A model generated the notes under the pieces. It ran no database searches. It was not told the origin of the DNA and was given only the letters and a program-made list of their open reading frames with translations. Made by a program: the position numbers and the translations under genes. DNA of 64,000 nucleotides from Larimichthys crocea (lineage: Eukaryota; Chordata; Actinopteri; Sciaenidae): the NCBI RefSeq assembly GCF_000972845.2, contig NC_040015.1:3732890-3796889 (forward strand), read 5' to 3'. Positions within the stretch are counted from its first letter, which is position 1, and the number at the start of each line of letters is the position of its first letter. Shown in pieces: positions 47,055 to 57,670 of this stretch.

Positions 47055-48059
47055 CACCAGCTGCAGGAACTGGCTCCGCCCACAGCCAGTACGTCACGCG
47101 TGCTGCCTTCAAAATAAATGTGAATTTCGGATGCTTCCCAATGTCCATTTAAATTGCTGCATTTACGACCCCTCCAAACTGTAGGATTTCTTACAGATTT
47201 AAAAAATTAACTTTGTTTCAGACTTTAAATTATAAAAGTCATTTTGGAACTGCCTCCACCCATACCCAGTGGGCTGCATTTTAGTAATCAGAAAACTAAT
47301 AAAATTGAGATTTAGAAAACAAAAACTGAGAAGAAAAATAAAGCTTCAAATCAAAAGGAGTGAAAAGTAGACTTTTATTGAACATTCTGATATTCATTTT
47401 CATGGGGATGTAAGACAACAAAAAGTAAATGCTAAGTGAATTACTTTGGACTCCAGTAGAAGGTAAACTGCAGGAGTTTATTGCCCTTGGTGCACAGGAT
47501 TTATGCTGCTCCAGCCAGCTCCAATTTACTGTTTGCTATAGACAGTGGTGGTACTCAGTACTAGAATCCTTTACTCCATTTAAAGTAGTCACAACATAGG
47601 ATAAAGTAATAGATTACAGGTCAAAGTGTGTATCAAACAAAACAACACACAGTGAGATTAAACACTGTTTTATTGCCATGCACTGTCAAGCATTAGAGAG
47701 TGATGTTTGATAAACCTTACAAGTTAGCATGAACCTGCTATCTATTGTTGATGGTGTGTGATGGGGAGGTGACAGGAAGTCTACCACTATGACTGACAAT
47801 AAATAAAGACATCATGACTGGACAATCCGTTAAAACAATTACAATGACGCTCAGGCCCAAATTTACTGAAGGTGTACAAAAGGAGGAGGGACACTCTCAG
47901 GTTTTGAAGAGACTTTAAAATGGAAACTGGTCTGAGTTTGTTTATGGCCCCTACAGAACCGCAGACATTTCAAATATGGAGCAGCAAGAACAAACATTGT
48001 CAGTGAATCTGAGCCTGAGCAGAACAAAAACACATCTGTCTGTCTGCCTCATCCACACA
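47055..48059 (-). other. slirp downstream region / 3' UTR
   Basis: Candidate minus-strand poly(A) signals (AATAAA) lie near 47664 and 47373. No exon of another gene is seen. In human, SNW1 lies between SLIRP and ADCK1, but nothing resembling it is here. Confidence 0.45.
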
Positions 48060-50071
48060 TCAGTCAAATTCAAGGTCTTTGTTTGTCTTCTGCCCTACAA
48101 ACAGACGTCTGTTCCTCTGAACCTGCAGCTGGAAACAGACAGGAGGAGAAGATAAGAATATGATCCATACACAATGTCAATATGTTCAGCTTCTGATTAG
48201 AATAACAATGCATTTGTTTTATGTACATTCATGAGCTGCAGGTATGTAGCATGACAGAACACATTCAGAAATATAGAGATATTACTTTGTTGATGGAGAC
48301 CATTTGACATTTACCTTGGCTCCCTCCAGTATGTGCGGCTCTTTCTGCAGAGCGTTGTTCAGTCCTTCCTCTGATGTGAATCCGACCCAGCAGAAGCCTT
48401 TGTGAAAGCCTGTCTCTTTATCCTGGTGGAACACACAGCGCACAGTCAAACACAAGATTCTGCAGCTTTGGCAAGAACAGTGCTGTTCAATGTTTGACAA
48501 GTTTTAAAGTCTCTGTGTTTTAATTTTTATACCATGCTGAAAAAAAAGAAACTGAAAGCAAGCAACACGCTCAAAACTCTGAAACATTACAGTACTGTTA
48601 TGGAATTTTCTATCCTTCTATCCTCCAAGGTCACGTGTGGGCTTTGAGGTCCTCGGCAGTATTAATTGTTTGGCTTTGGTTGAGAACAGTAGCTGCCAGT
48701 CTATCTTAACACTGTGGTGGCCAGGGTCGAAGAGACCGATTGCTGCCTTCCTCATAGATAGCTGGCCGTTGACGTTCCAATCTGCATAAACAGACATCTG
48801 TGTCTCCAGACTAGAATATGTTGACAATAACAGCTCTATGGGTAAAGACATTCTCTTTGACTAATTCTGGGCATATAGTTTTTGTGGTGTTATCTTGGGG
48901 TTTAAAGTCGATCCACCAGCATGAGTTGGGCAGAATGTGAGACGACTCAGGCACTTCTGATGAACTTTGAAAGTGTCTCTAATTCTCCTTGGCCAAGTGT
49001 CAATAAATAATACAGCATAAGACATCAGAGGCTCCTGGACACTTTCTTCCTTCCTGACCTCACCATTGACCTTGACTGAAAAAATGTCAGCAGTAAAGTT
49101 ACATATTCTTCATTAGTGGTGTTATTCATGTTCATTGACAGTAATGTCTTTTTAAATTCACGTTTACTGTCTGAACACAGTGAAGTCAGTACAACAGCAC
49201 TGGTTTTGTAGTGCGGCCAGTGCCACATATTTTCAGTAACCTGTGTGTGATGTCATGCACACACTGTCTATTCTTTACAGTGTCATTGCAACTAAGAGTG
49301 GTTGTAACTAAACTACAGTTGTACCGAACTAAATTCTAGAATATCAAACTTGTATAAGAGTAGAATGAGTGAGTCAGTGGTGGTAACGCTGTGATAACTT
49401 ACGAATGGTAGAAGACACTTCTTCACGGAGCCAAACTGTCCAAAGTACTCCCTCATCTCCTCTGAAAGACAAACAGGAACACACACAGAGTTTCACTCCA
49501 ACACGTAATGTCTTCATGACTGAACCACCAGGAGCAGTACAGCTTCATGAAGGTTACACCGAGCTGAAGAACACAATAGAAATGACAATACTCTGGTTTA
49601 TCTAAACGGTTTAAATGACCACAGTTCAAATATTACTATTAACTTTAACTTGTTTCACAGCAGCCACAGGTGTTTCCAATCAGACTAATTAAGGTTCCGT
49701 CCTATTTCTTTTTCTTTGACACTTCGCAGTGAACCAGCATGCTCCACAGAAGCACCCTGACTCTGTTTGAGCTGAATGGAACGGAGCACATCTGTTTCAC
49801 GTGTGAAAAATGTCTCTCTGTGGCGAACTGTTTCTGTTACACATGCCGCCTTCACTTCACATGCAGAGGCTGTTTGACGGCGTGACAGCGCTGCCGGGGC
49901 TGCACACAGCATTACACCGTGCACAGAATGAAATGAGCGACTTAACATGCATATCCTACTGCCGCCCAGTATGGCCGACAGTATGAATAGTTGAGTGTAC
50001 TCACTGGCGGCTATCGTCCACGGTATTTTAGACACGAAGACCTCGAACACTCTCTTAGACGGCGCTGCCAT
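48060..50071 (-). CDS. slirp: slirp, SRA stem-loop-interacting RNA-binding protein
   Basis: SLIRP is a small RRM protein that partners LRPPRC in mitochondria to stabilise mitochondrial mRNAs. It was first described as an SRA-RNA-binding nuclear receptor corepressor. Exons in gene order: 50071-50005, 49461-49403, 48422-48315 and 48122-48060; phases close exactly (297 bases, 98 residues; human 109). The start is the ATG beginning [23 protein letters not shown] hallmarks are RNP2-like VFVSKI in exon 1 and RNP1-like KGFCWVGF in exon 3, with [13 protein letters not shown] helix 1 between them. The basic tail in exon 4 ends NKDLEFD. All introns have GT/AG ends. The N-terminus is shorter than the human one, so the targeting peptide is not obvious. 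The gene is divergent from alkbh1 with about 207 bp between start codons. Confidence 0.95.
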
Positions 50072-50278
50072 GTTTCGTCCTTGGTATGTCACGCTGACCT
50101 ATGACGCGTCATCACGTGACGCAAACGAGTACAGATATTGTGACAGGAAAATGTTTTAAACCATTAAGTGTTTAATACATTATTTAAATTAAACTCGTAT
50201 AAAATGTTTGTATTAAAATAATTTAATGTGTAAGGTTCGGTGTTGCTACGAGGAGTGGGTTGAAAGGTCAGTGACGTC
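50072..50278. promoter_or_regulatory. Bidirectional slirp/alkbh1 promoter
   Basis: Only 207 bp separate the two divergent start codons. The spacer contains CACGTGA and GTGACGTCA (CRE-like, 50271-50279) sites and several CpGs. SLIRP and ALKBH1 are head-to-head in human as well, so this arrangement is conserved. The promoter role is inferred from position. Confidence 0.7.
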
Positions 50279-53200
50279 ATGGCGAAGATGGCGGCCTCCC
50301 TGCTGGAGAGTGGAGAAGACGCGTTTCGAAAAGTCTTCAAGTTTTACAGGAGGAGGAATCCTCCGCCGGACTACAGCCAGGTCATCGACTTCTCCACAGG
50401 TGTGCCGAGTGACAAGGTGAGGGAGACGTCACAGCGAGACAGTCCGCAGGAGTCACGTGATGCAGCCTCAGCCTGACTGACTGACATTATTAATATTAAA
50501 ACATGTACATCAAGTCAACAAGACAGGATGAAGAAGAAACATATTAGATACATGCTTAATCTGTACGCTGTCTTTAAATGAACTGGATATAATCAACCCG
50601 CCCTCGTCAATCTAAGGAAATAGGAAGCACTTAATTCATAAGAAGTGAGAAACAGTGAAGCTCATAGAGCCACAGAATGTCAGTTCACTGTGTTTGACCC
50701 ACGTGGATATATAAATAGTTTAAGAAAGAAATAGCACCGCCTAGTGTTTGTATGGTGTAACACCACAGTCTACACTTCATGAAGAGGATTGACGGGGAGG
50801 AACAGCTGTGGCTCAGATGCAGTCAGTGTGTCACCTTAGGAGATGGTGGTCAGTGTGTCGGTTTAGACAAGCGGGCAGTAGTACAGGGTGCTCCAGACAT
50901 TGCTCCCCAACAATGCATTGATGCAGGATTCCGAGGTGTTCCCAGGCTAGATGGGCTGTATAGTCCTTCCAGCGAGCACCCTCAAAGCTCATGAAGATAC
51001 TTGCACTCACTCGGGGCAAGTGGAAGGAGCGTCCCCTCATACAACTCCATTTCAAAAGAATCCAATTTCTTTTAGGTCCAGCCACAGCTTTTCCTCCCAG
51101 TGCATCCTCTTTATTAAGTGTAGACTATGTCAATGTGGGGATTAAAACAATGCAACACACATACTACTACAGACTGTCACTTTGATATTTACGTCAGTCA
51201 CTTCAGCAGCACTAATGATTGCTGTTCCTCGGTGTTTCTGTGTGATTGATAGATAGTTCCAGCTAAACTGGACCTTGCTGCAGTGACTGATGCAGAGGCT
51301 GCAAGGGTTGGATTACAGCCTGTCAGAGACTGGAGAGCCTTTGGGCTGCAGGGCTACCCAGGTAAATGGACAGACACACAGCTGATTACTAAAATTATCC
51401 GCTGAATACAGATGATCCAGTATGAAATGGACAGGCAACCTGCTCAGCATGCACAGATGATCACTTTCTGTCCCATGACCCAGCACTGTACCTCTGTGTG
51501 TTGTTGTAGGATTCATCTTCATCTCCAATCCGTTCCTGCCGGGCTCCCAACCCTCCTGGGTCAGACAGTGTCTGAAGACGTACCCACAGAAGCCCAATGT
51601 CTGCAACCTGGACATGCACATGTCTCCCTCTGAGACCCAGGACATCTGGGGCAAGAGTGTACACAGCCTCAGGTAAGACGAGCTGTTCTCTTTCCTCTCT
51701 GACAGTCCAGAACCCAGGTATGTCTTAAAGCCTTAAAGGATTTTAGGTAAATGCAGCTCAGGCATATTTTTTCAGACAGAAAAAAAAACTCAACAAAGTG
51801 GTCAAGAGGTCCAGCTCTGTCCTGGACTGTCCTCTAGACTTCATAGAGGAAGTGAAGGAGGAGGATGATGGCAAACTCCTCTCACCTCCTGCATGAGACT
51901 GTGGAGGCCTTAAACAGCTCCTTCAGAAACTGACTGCTACTCCCACCATGTAAGAAGGAGATCTATCACAGGTCCTTCATTCCAACAGCTGACACACTCT
52001 TTAACACCAGCATGACTTCATGACTTTCTTGTATAGATCTCTAACTTGTGAGTAATTTATTAACAACCTTGTCTCATCTTATCTTAATGTATGAGATCTA
52101 AAAAGATGGTTTGTTTTTTGATGCTATCATCGTGATTCTGACAGTGTTTCAGCAGTCCAATGCTAAATCAGTGGAGTACTCTTCTTCTGACCAGTTTATA
52201 TGCTCAGTGACAGTGTATTGGTCCGTTCCCAGCAGCATGCCTCTCTAAGTGTGTTGCTCTGTGTTTGATGCCTCCACAGTGTTCGCTCCTCTGCAAAGAG
52301 AGAACCAAAGACTCTTCTGGAGAGGCTGCGCTGGGTCACTCTGGGCTATCATTACAACTGGGACACCAAGGTAAGCAACAGAGCCGGTGACTGAGAGTAA
52401 GTGACATATGACTGTCCAAAAAAATAAAATGCCTAATCAAATCTAATCCAGACAGCAGCTTTCAACCCAGGCCTTCAGAATAATAGGAGCCATATCCTGT
52501 GCAGTGGTGCTGTCCGCTGTAAAGTTCCACTTTGATTCTTGTTACACGAATTGTGTATAAACACTCCCTAATATGATCATAAACTTTCTGATGGGCGTAA
52601 CATATATACGTTATGTCAGGCACTTAATGTTAACAAAGAAAGCCCAGCAACTCCTTGATCAATCCATTTACCCCACCACCTCCATATTTGTTTTTTCTTG
52701 CTCTTTAAACTACGTTACGGAAGCACTAAGCGGTCATACATTCATACATTTTATGTTTTCTTGAGATCTCAAACAACCGTTAACCTGAGATGAGAGAAAC
52801 TGAAAACGACCCGTCATCTCAGGATAACATAATGACATAAATAATTTGAGATCTCTAGAAAACAAATAAAATAAACTCGTTATTACAAGACAAAATAAAA
52901 TGTATGATTACTTAGGGCTTCTGTACTACGTCACCTGACAGCACATCAAACCATTAAAGTATCTTATCTTAGTTTTTGATGTGGTCTGTAAACAGGCTGT
53001 TATAGATGAAATGTGTCTGACCAAAGACACTAAGTGAAGTGTTTGGTACCTACAGTGTCTTATTTTGAAGCATAAGGCCACCGAGCAGCGATATTCGATG
53101 AGTAAGGAAGCGAACAGGCTGGTATGAACACATCCCTTCATGTTTGTGATGTGTGTTTCTTTTTGGTGTTCCATTCACAGACTTACTCCACCAACCATTA

Positions 53201-53905
53201 CACTCCTTTCCCTGCTGATCTCCACTCGCTGTCCCTCCAAATAACAGCCGCCTGTGGGTTCCCTGGTTTCAATGCAGAAGCTGGAATCCTTAACTACTAC
53301 CGGTCTGATTCATCTCTGGGAATCCACGTGGACGAATCTGAACTAGATCACAGCCGCCCCCTGCTGTCGCTCAGGTGAGAGGATAGAATTCTTTAACAAT
53401 TCAGACTGTTGTAATGCAGGAAAGAGTCTCCATTAACCATCTCGTCATCTTCTCTGATAGCTTTGGCCAGTCAGCCATCTTCCTCCTGGGGGGCGTCTGC
53501 AGACAGGACGCCCCCACTGCTATGTTCATGCACAGTGGGGACATGATGGTGATGTCGGGACAGAGCCGCCTCCTTTACCACGCCGTCCCACGCATCCTCC
53601 CGGCACCTCAGGGACACATGGCTTCAGTAATGGAAGGCTGCGGTCTGTCCCTGCAGGACAGCAGTGGGGTGGAGGCGGTGTCAGAGGAGGACTGGGCGGT
53701 GTGCTGCAGGTACATCCAGAGCTCCAGAGTGAACGTGACTGTCAGACAGGTGCTGGGGCCTGGGCAGAGTTTTCCAGAAACGCCCTCTTCTCACCAAAGG
53801 ACTGATGCAGGCCAGACAGCGGGGTACCATGACAGAGCAGCAGATGGAGAGAGTGAGAAAAGGAAGAGGAGTAGTAGCTGTGACTCTGATGATGCACAGA
53901 CGTGA
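50279..53905 (+). CDS. alkbh1: alkbh1, AlkB homologue 1 dioxygenase
   Basis: ALKBH1 is an Fe(II)/2-oxoglutarate-dependent dioxygenase acting on tRNA (m1A demethylation and f5C34 formation in mitochondrial tRNA-Met); DNA 6mA and histone activities are also reported but debated. Six exons: 50279-50416, 51253-51361, 51510-51672, 52280-52370, 53181-53374 and 53461-53905; 1140 bases, 379 residues (human 389). The start [20 protein letters not shown] aligns with the human start. The double-stranded beta-helix carries HVD (about residues 216-218, in [13 protein letters not shown]) and the distal His (about 272, in YHAVPR), plus the 2OG-binding Arg in that segment. The [10 protein letters not shown] and FMHSGD motifs are intact. 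All junctions are GT/AG and in phase. The poly(A) signal AATAAA is at 54119-54124. Introns 1 and 3 contain LINE remnants. Confidence 0.97.
50880..51060 (-). mobile_element. LINE C-terminal fragment in alkbh1 intron 1
   Basis: The minus strand reads [20 protein letters not shown], matching the Arg-Trp-x-Asp-Tyr...Leu-Ala-Trp-Glu C-terminal motif of the same fish non-LTR family as the fragment at 36130. Confidence 0.65.
51775..52025 (+). mobile_element. LINE 3' fragment in alkbh1 intron 3
   Basis: The plus strand reads [20 protein letters not shown] and later, in other frames, [19 protein letters not shown] text. This is the conserved 3' end of an L2/Maui-like non-LTR element, frame-broken. 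Confidence 0.65.
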
Positions 53906-54118
53906 GACAGACCCCAAGCTCACACTCCTCTGCAGCGATATTTATTATTTGACACCTTGCTGAACAACAGAAACCTCATGTCAGATGTGCTCTTACTTAG
54001 TGTGTTACAAGAGGAAGATCGACCCCTCCGAAGATAGCAGAATTTCAGAACCAGCTGCCCTGAACAGAGCAAAAACTGTGTGTAAAAAAACAAAATCCAG
54101 AATATTTGTATTTCATTT

Positions 54119-54124
54119 AATAAA
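54119..54124 (+). terminator. alkbh1 candidate poly(A) signal
   Basis: AATAAA about 215 bases after the alkbh1 stop, followed by a GTTGTTTC stretch. Confidence 0.6.
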
Positions 54125-54344
54125 CGCCATGTTGTTTCAATGAAGCAGATATGTAAGGCTGATGTAGTTCAGTGGCAGTAAATTCATTATGGCTGTGTAC
54201 TCAAGGACAGTAGTTGTCATCAGGACTCCTAAGATGGTTGGCAGATGATTTCTAAAGGTCACCAAATGTTTGTGGAGAATAAAATAAAATATTTTGCCAA
54301 GCAGCTCCCAGAGAGGTCGACCCTTCAAGAACATTCAAGACATT

Positions 54345-54800
54345 CAGAATCAGAATCAGGTTTATTGCCAAGAATGTTTTCACATACAAGGAATCAGCTT
54401 TGGTAAATTGGTGCTTAACAATCCTAAACAGGATAAGAAAAATATAAGTAAAGATAGAACTGTAAGTAAAGCAGCATGAATGGAAAATGAACAATAAGAT
54501 GAGAAATATTATAAAGACAGCAAGAGTCCAAGAGGTGTGTGTCAATGGACCACATAGTTTCAGGTGTGTAGATATGCGTGAGGAAATAAGAGTCAGTGTC
54601 TAGGTGGAGGTCTCACGTCTTGTTGATGAGGCTAGCTATAGATGAGTCAAAACTACAGCATTTTGACGGGGCGCAGTATCCTGCCGTAGGGTGTCTCAAA
54701 CCGTTTGTGTCTGGGGTTGGATGGGTCAGCCGCAATCTTACCCACGTGCCTCAAAGTCCTTCCTGGTGGAGCACATTTTCTGGATCTCTGCTGGAGGCCA
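54345..54800. repeat. Teleost dispersed repeat downstream of alkbh1
   Basis: AGAATCAGAATCAGGTTTAT, GCCAAGAATGTTTTCACATA and CAAGGAATCAGCTTTGGTAA at one end, and GTCTCAAACCGTTTGTGTCT, GTCAGCCGCAATCTTACCC and CCTCAAAGTCCTTCCTGG at the other, are typical words of one widespread fish repeat. It may be LINE-derived. Confidence 0.5.
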
Positions 54801-56640
54801 GACCAAAGGACAAAGAACTCACAAAGGATGTGCTCCAGTCATTGATCACAAATAATTTGTAATCAAAAGTGTTATATGCTTAAATTATTAAGTTATCAAT
54901 ACCAGTAAGAGGAAAATCCATCAATGAGTGTTTGGTCTCTGAACAATCTCTGGCTATATATTTAATATTTCTCCTCTCGATGAAGCTCCTCTGTTCTCTG
55001 ATCTGTCTTAGCGAGTGCTACATTTCAACATTGTGTATTTTTATTTTTTTTCTACATGGACAGTTGACTACAGTATGTGTCACATTTTTTGTTCTACAGG
55101 TGATGAAGCTGTTTTTTTTATTTATAGCCTCGTGTGACTGGATGAAACAAGCTTTTAATGTTCCTGGTGAATTTGTAATTGACACCATCTTCCAAACGGT
55201 GTGTCACCTTTGAATTTATTGTGGGTTTGTGGTTGCAAGTTTTTGTCCTTTAGGTTCCCTCTCCTGAAAGTAAGCATTGGTAAAGCCGAAACTAAGAAGA
55301 GATGTACAGACAGACATGTAGTTGGACTCATTCACGTAAACGGTCAAAGGATCAGTATTGTAAACTGGAGCCACAGCAATGAATGCTTCCAATGTGACGA
55401 GTAAATTCTAAAAGTTGTCTGAATTCTTTGGGAAGCCTGCTAAAGGACTTTCTTGAGTTCAAACGAGATGAAGGCATAGTAAACTATCCAGGTCTGACAG
55501 AATAGAACAATACAGCGATATTAAAACATATTTGGTGTCTGTGACTCAAAGTTTTCTGCAATGAAGGATTATTAGCAACATTTCAGGTGTGTTCACTTTC
55601 ATTTTGACTCAATTTCTGATTAAACAAAGAGGTTACTGTTACTGTGTGTTCCCAAGAGGACTCATATTAATCATCTTGTAATGTTCAAATGTATAATGTT
55701 TCAGTCAGCGTCACACTGGCTTGTGTACCTGTACGAGCTCGTGCTGTTGAAACCTCCTGGAACCCTGACAGGTGACACGAGGATCAGTCCACAGGGCGCC
55801 GACCTCGCCGTGATGGTGCCATAACTGTATCAAGCTGGTTATCTGAGCACAGTTGAACAGGCTGTTGGCCGTGAACGTGAGTTTAATACCGGTGGATAAA
55901 AACACCAGTGGGCAAAACTCCCTGATGACGTTCTTCTTCTTTTCTTTCCTTTTCTTTTTTGTTCCAACTGAGTCTGTAGGCCAACTGTCCTTTCTGTACG
56001 TCTATCTATATACCCATATATGTATTGTGTGTATGTGTGTACATGATTGAATCAGGTGAATGAATCACTGAAAACTATAAATGAATGAATAGTGAATATC
56101 TTAGTATTTGCTTTGACAGCATGCTCTTGAGTTGGCATGGACTCTGCAGGTTTGTGCAAAATCTGATGAGTCATGTTATCCCAGCATGACTTGACAATGT
56201 TCCAAAGAGCTTCTTGTGAATGCTCAGCTTCCTTGGTCTTCAAGTGCTCCCATAATAGTTTGTTTGTTTTGTTTTTTTCATTATCCTGCTGCAGTATGGA
56301 GGAATAGAGTGCTAATTCTCCTTAATCAGGGTGGAGTCAGTTAAGAACACATGCCAACTCCAACTATATTAATCAGTAAATACTGTGAAATGTTGCCATT
56401 TCTTAGTCCACCCCAAGTGTTGGCCTTGTTTTCTGGGAAGTAGTTTAGAAACTCCCATTCAGGCCTCAAAGACTACTACAGATGGTAAATGGACTGTACT
56501 TATGCAGCGCCTTTCTAGTCTTCCAACCACTCAAAGCACTTTTAGAACAGAACAACCCTCTTTTAACAGGACTTGATCAGAACTGATTGGAGCCCTGCAT
56601 TCTTTATTTAGCAAATTCTGTATCTGTGATGAAATTGCTT
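54801..56640. other. Intergenic alkbh1-gdf7; nothing recognised besides the 56482 repeat
   Basis: No splice-bounded exon is supported. Short T-rich and TA-rich patches occur. Confidence 0.45.
56482..56545. repeat. Teleost dispersed repeat, copy 3 (5' part)
   Basis: GGTAAATGGACTGTACTTAT and TTCCAACCACTCAAAGCACT match the start of the 39400 copy. Confidence 0.6.
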
Positions 56641-56649
56641 TTCTGTATC

Positions 56650-56935
56650 TCAGGGTACTTACTCCCTCACTCCAGACATGCCATGTGCCAGTATGCTCAA
56701 GACCTCTACCAAGGACTCCTCAGGAACCTACGCCAGGATCCTATTTGTGGACTTCAATACCATAATCCCGGCTCTGCTACAGGAGGATGAACTTCCTGTG
56801 GCTGCTGAATAAGTTCAAACTCCCAAAGACAAAGATGGTGCACTTCTAGTACATCTTCATCATTGATGAGTCCAGCCTCATCTCCTCCATCACCGCCTGG
56901 TACTCTGCTGCTACTGCCAGTTTTCAATTTTCAGT
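56650..56935 (+). mobile_element. LINE fragments (frame-broken)
   Basis: The segment reads YARILFVDFNTIIPALLQ (reverse-transcriptase active-region signature, with a deletion) and about 130 bases later DESSLISSITAWYSAATA (C-terminal signature). The stretch between them is deleted. Confidence 0.6.
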
Positions 56936-57091
56936 GAGGTCTCAGACTTTTGGACTCCACTGGTACTTATATGGCAAGGGCCATTTCTAATGTAGGCTAT
57001 CAATAAATTAAATTGATGTGCTTAAGGGGATTAAAAGAAGGCCCAGTAAGAGTTCTCATGATACGTCTTACTACATGTAGGTCTGGTATAC

Positions 57092-57165
57092 ACAGTGGTG
57101 AGAGAAGTACTCAGATCCAGTACTTCATTCCAGTAAAAGTACTTAAGTACTAACTGTGGCTAGAT
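57092..57165. repeat. Short teleost repeat upstream of gdf7
   Basis: AGAAGTACTCAGATCCAGTA and CAGTAAAAGTACTTAAGTAC match a frequent fish repeat. A related fragment occurs at 47545-47600. Confidence 0.4.
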
Positions 57166-57408
57166 TAATCTCCACTAATGCATCATGGTCTATAATCATA
57201 TGCCATCATAGTAACACCACTGATACATGACTTAGGAAACAGCACTAGTTTGACGTTTGGCTGCAGGGGGCGCTGTGCACCCTCACACCTGCATACAGGT
57301 ACACAGATGATGTGAAGGATGATGACCAGCGAATGAAGTGTCAACGTGTATTTTTCATCTCTCAGTTCCACCTCTAGTCTTTTATTTCAGCTCAGGTGTC
57401 CCCATCAG

Positions 57409-57670
57409 ATGGATCGGACTGTGCTCTCTCTGCTCTGGTTTGCGCTCTGCGTCGGGATGAAGTCGACCGAAGCCCTGCGCTCAGCTCCACCGCGGCGCGC
57501 TGACACCGGCACGTGGAGGAAAGACCGGCCGGTGAACGACACTGTGGTTCTCCACGACTACATGATGTTTTTATACCGAACAATGTCCAGGCTTCAGCAG
57601 AGAGATATTAACGTTTTACACGGTGCGGGATTCGCGAACACAGTCACGAGCTTCGTGGACCAAGGAAAAG
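57409..57670 (+). CDS. gdf7: gdf7 exon 1
   Basis: 262 bases, ending phase 1 in VDQGK plus one base, donor GTGAGT. It encodes the signal peptide and the first part of the prodomain. Confidence 0.9.

Noticed and set aside
57346..57408. Upstream in-frame ATG for gdf7
   Set aside because: It would put about 21 Ser-rich residues before a good signal peptide; the ATG at 57409 gives a normal secretory start.
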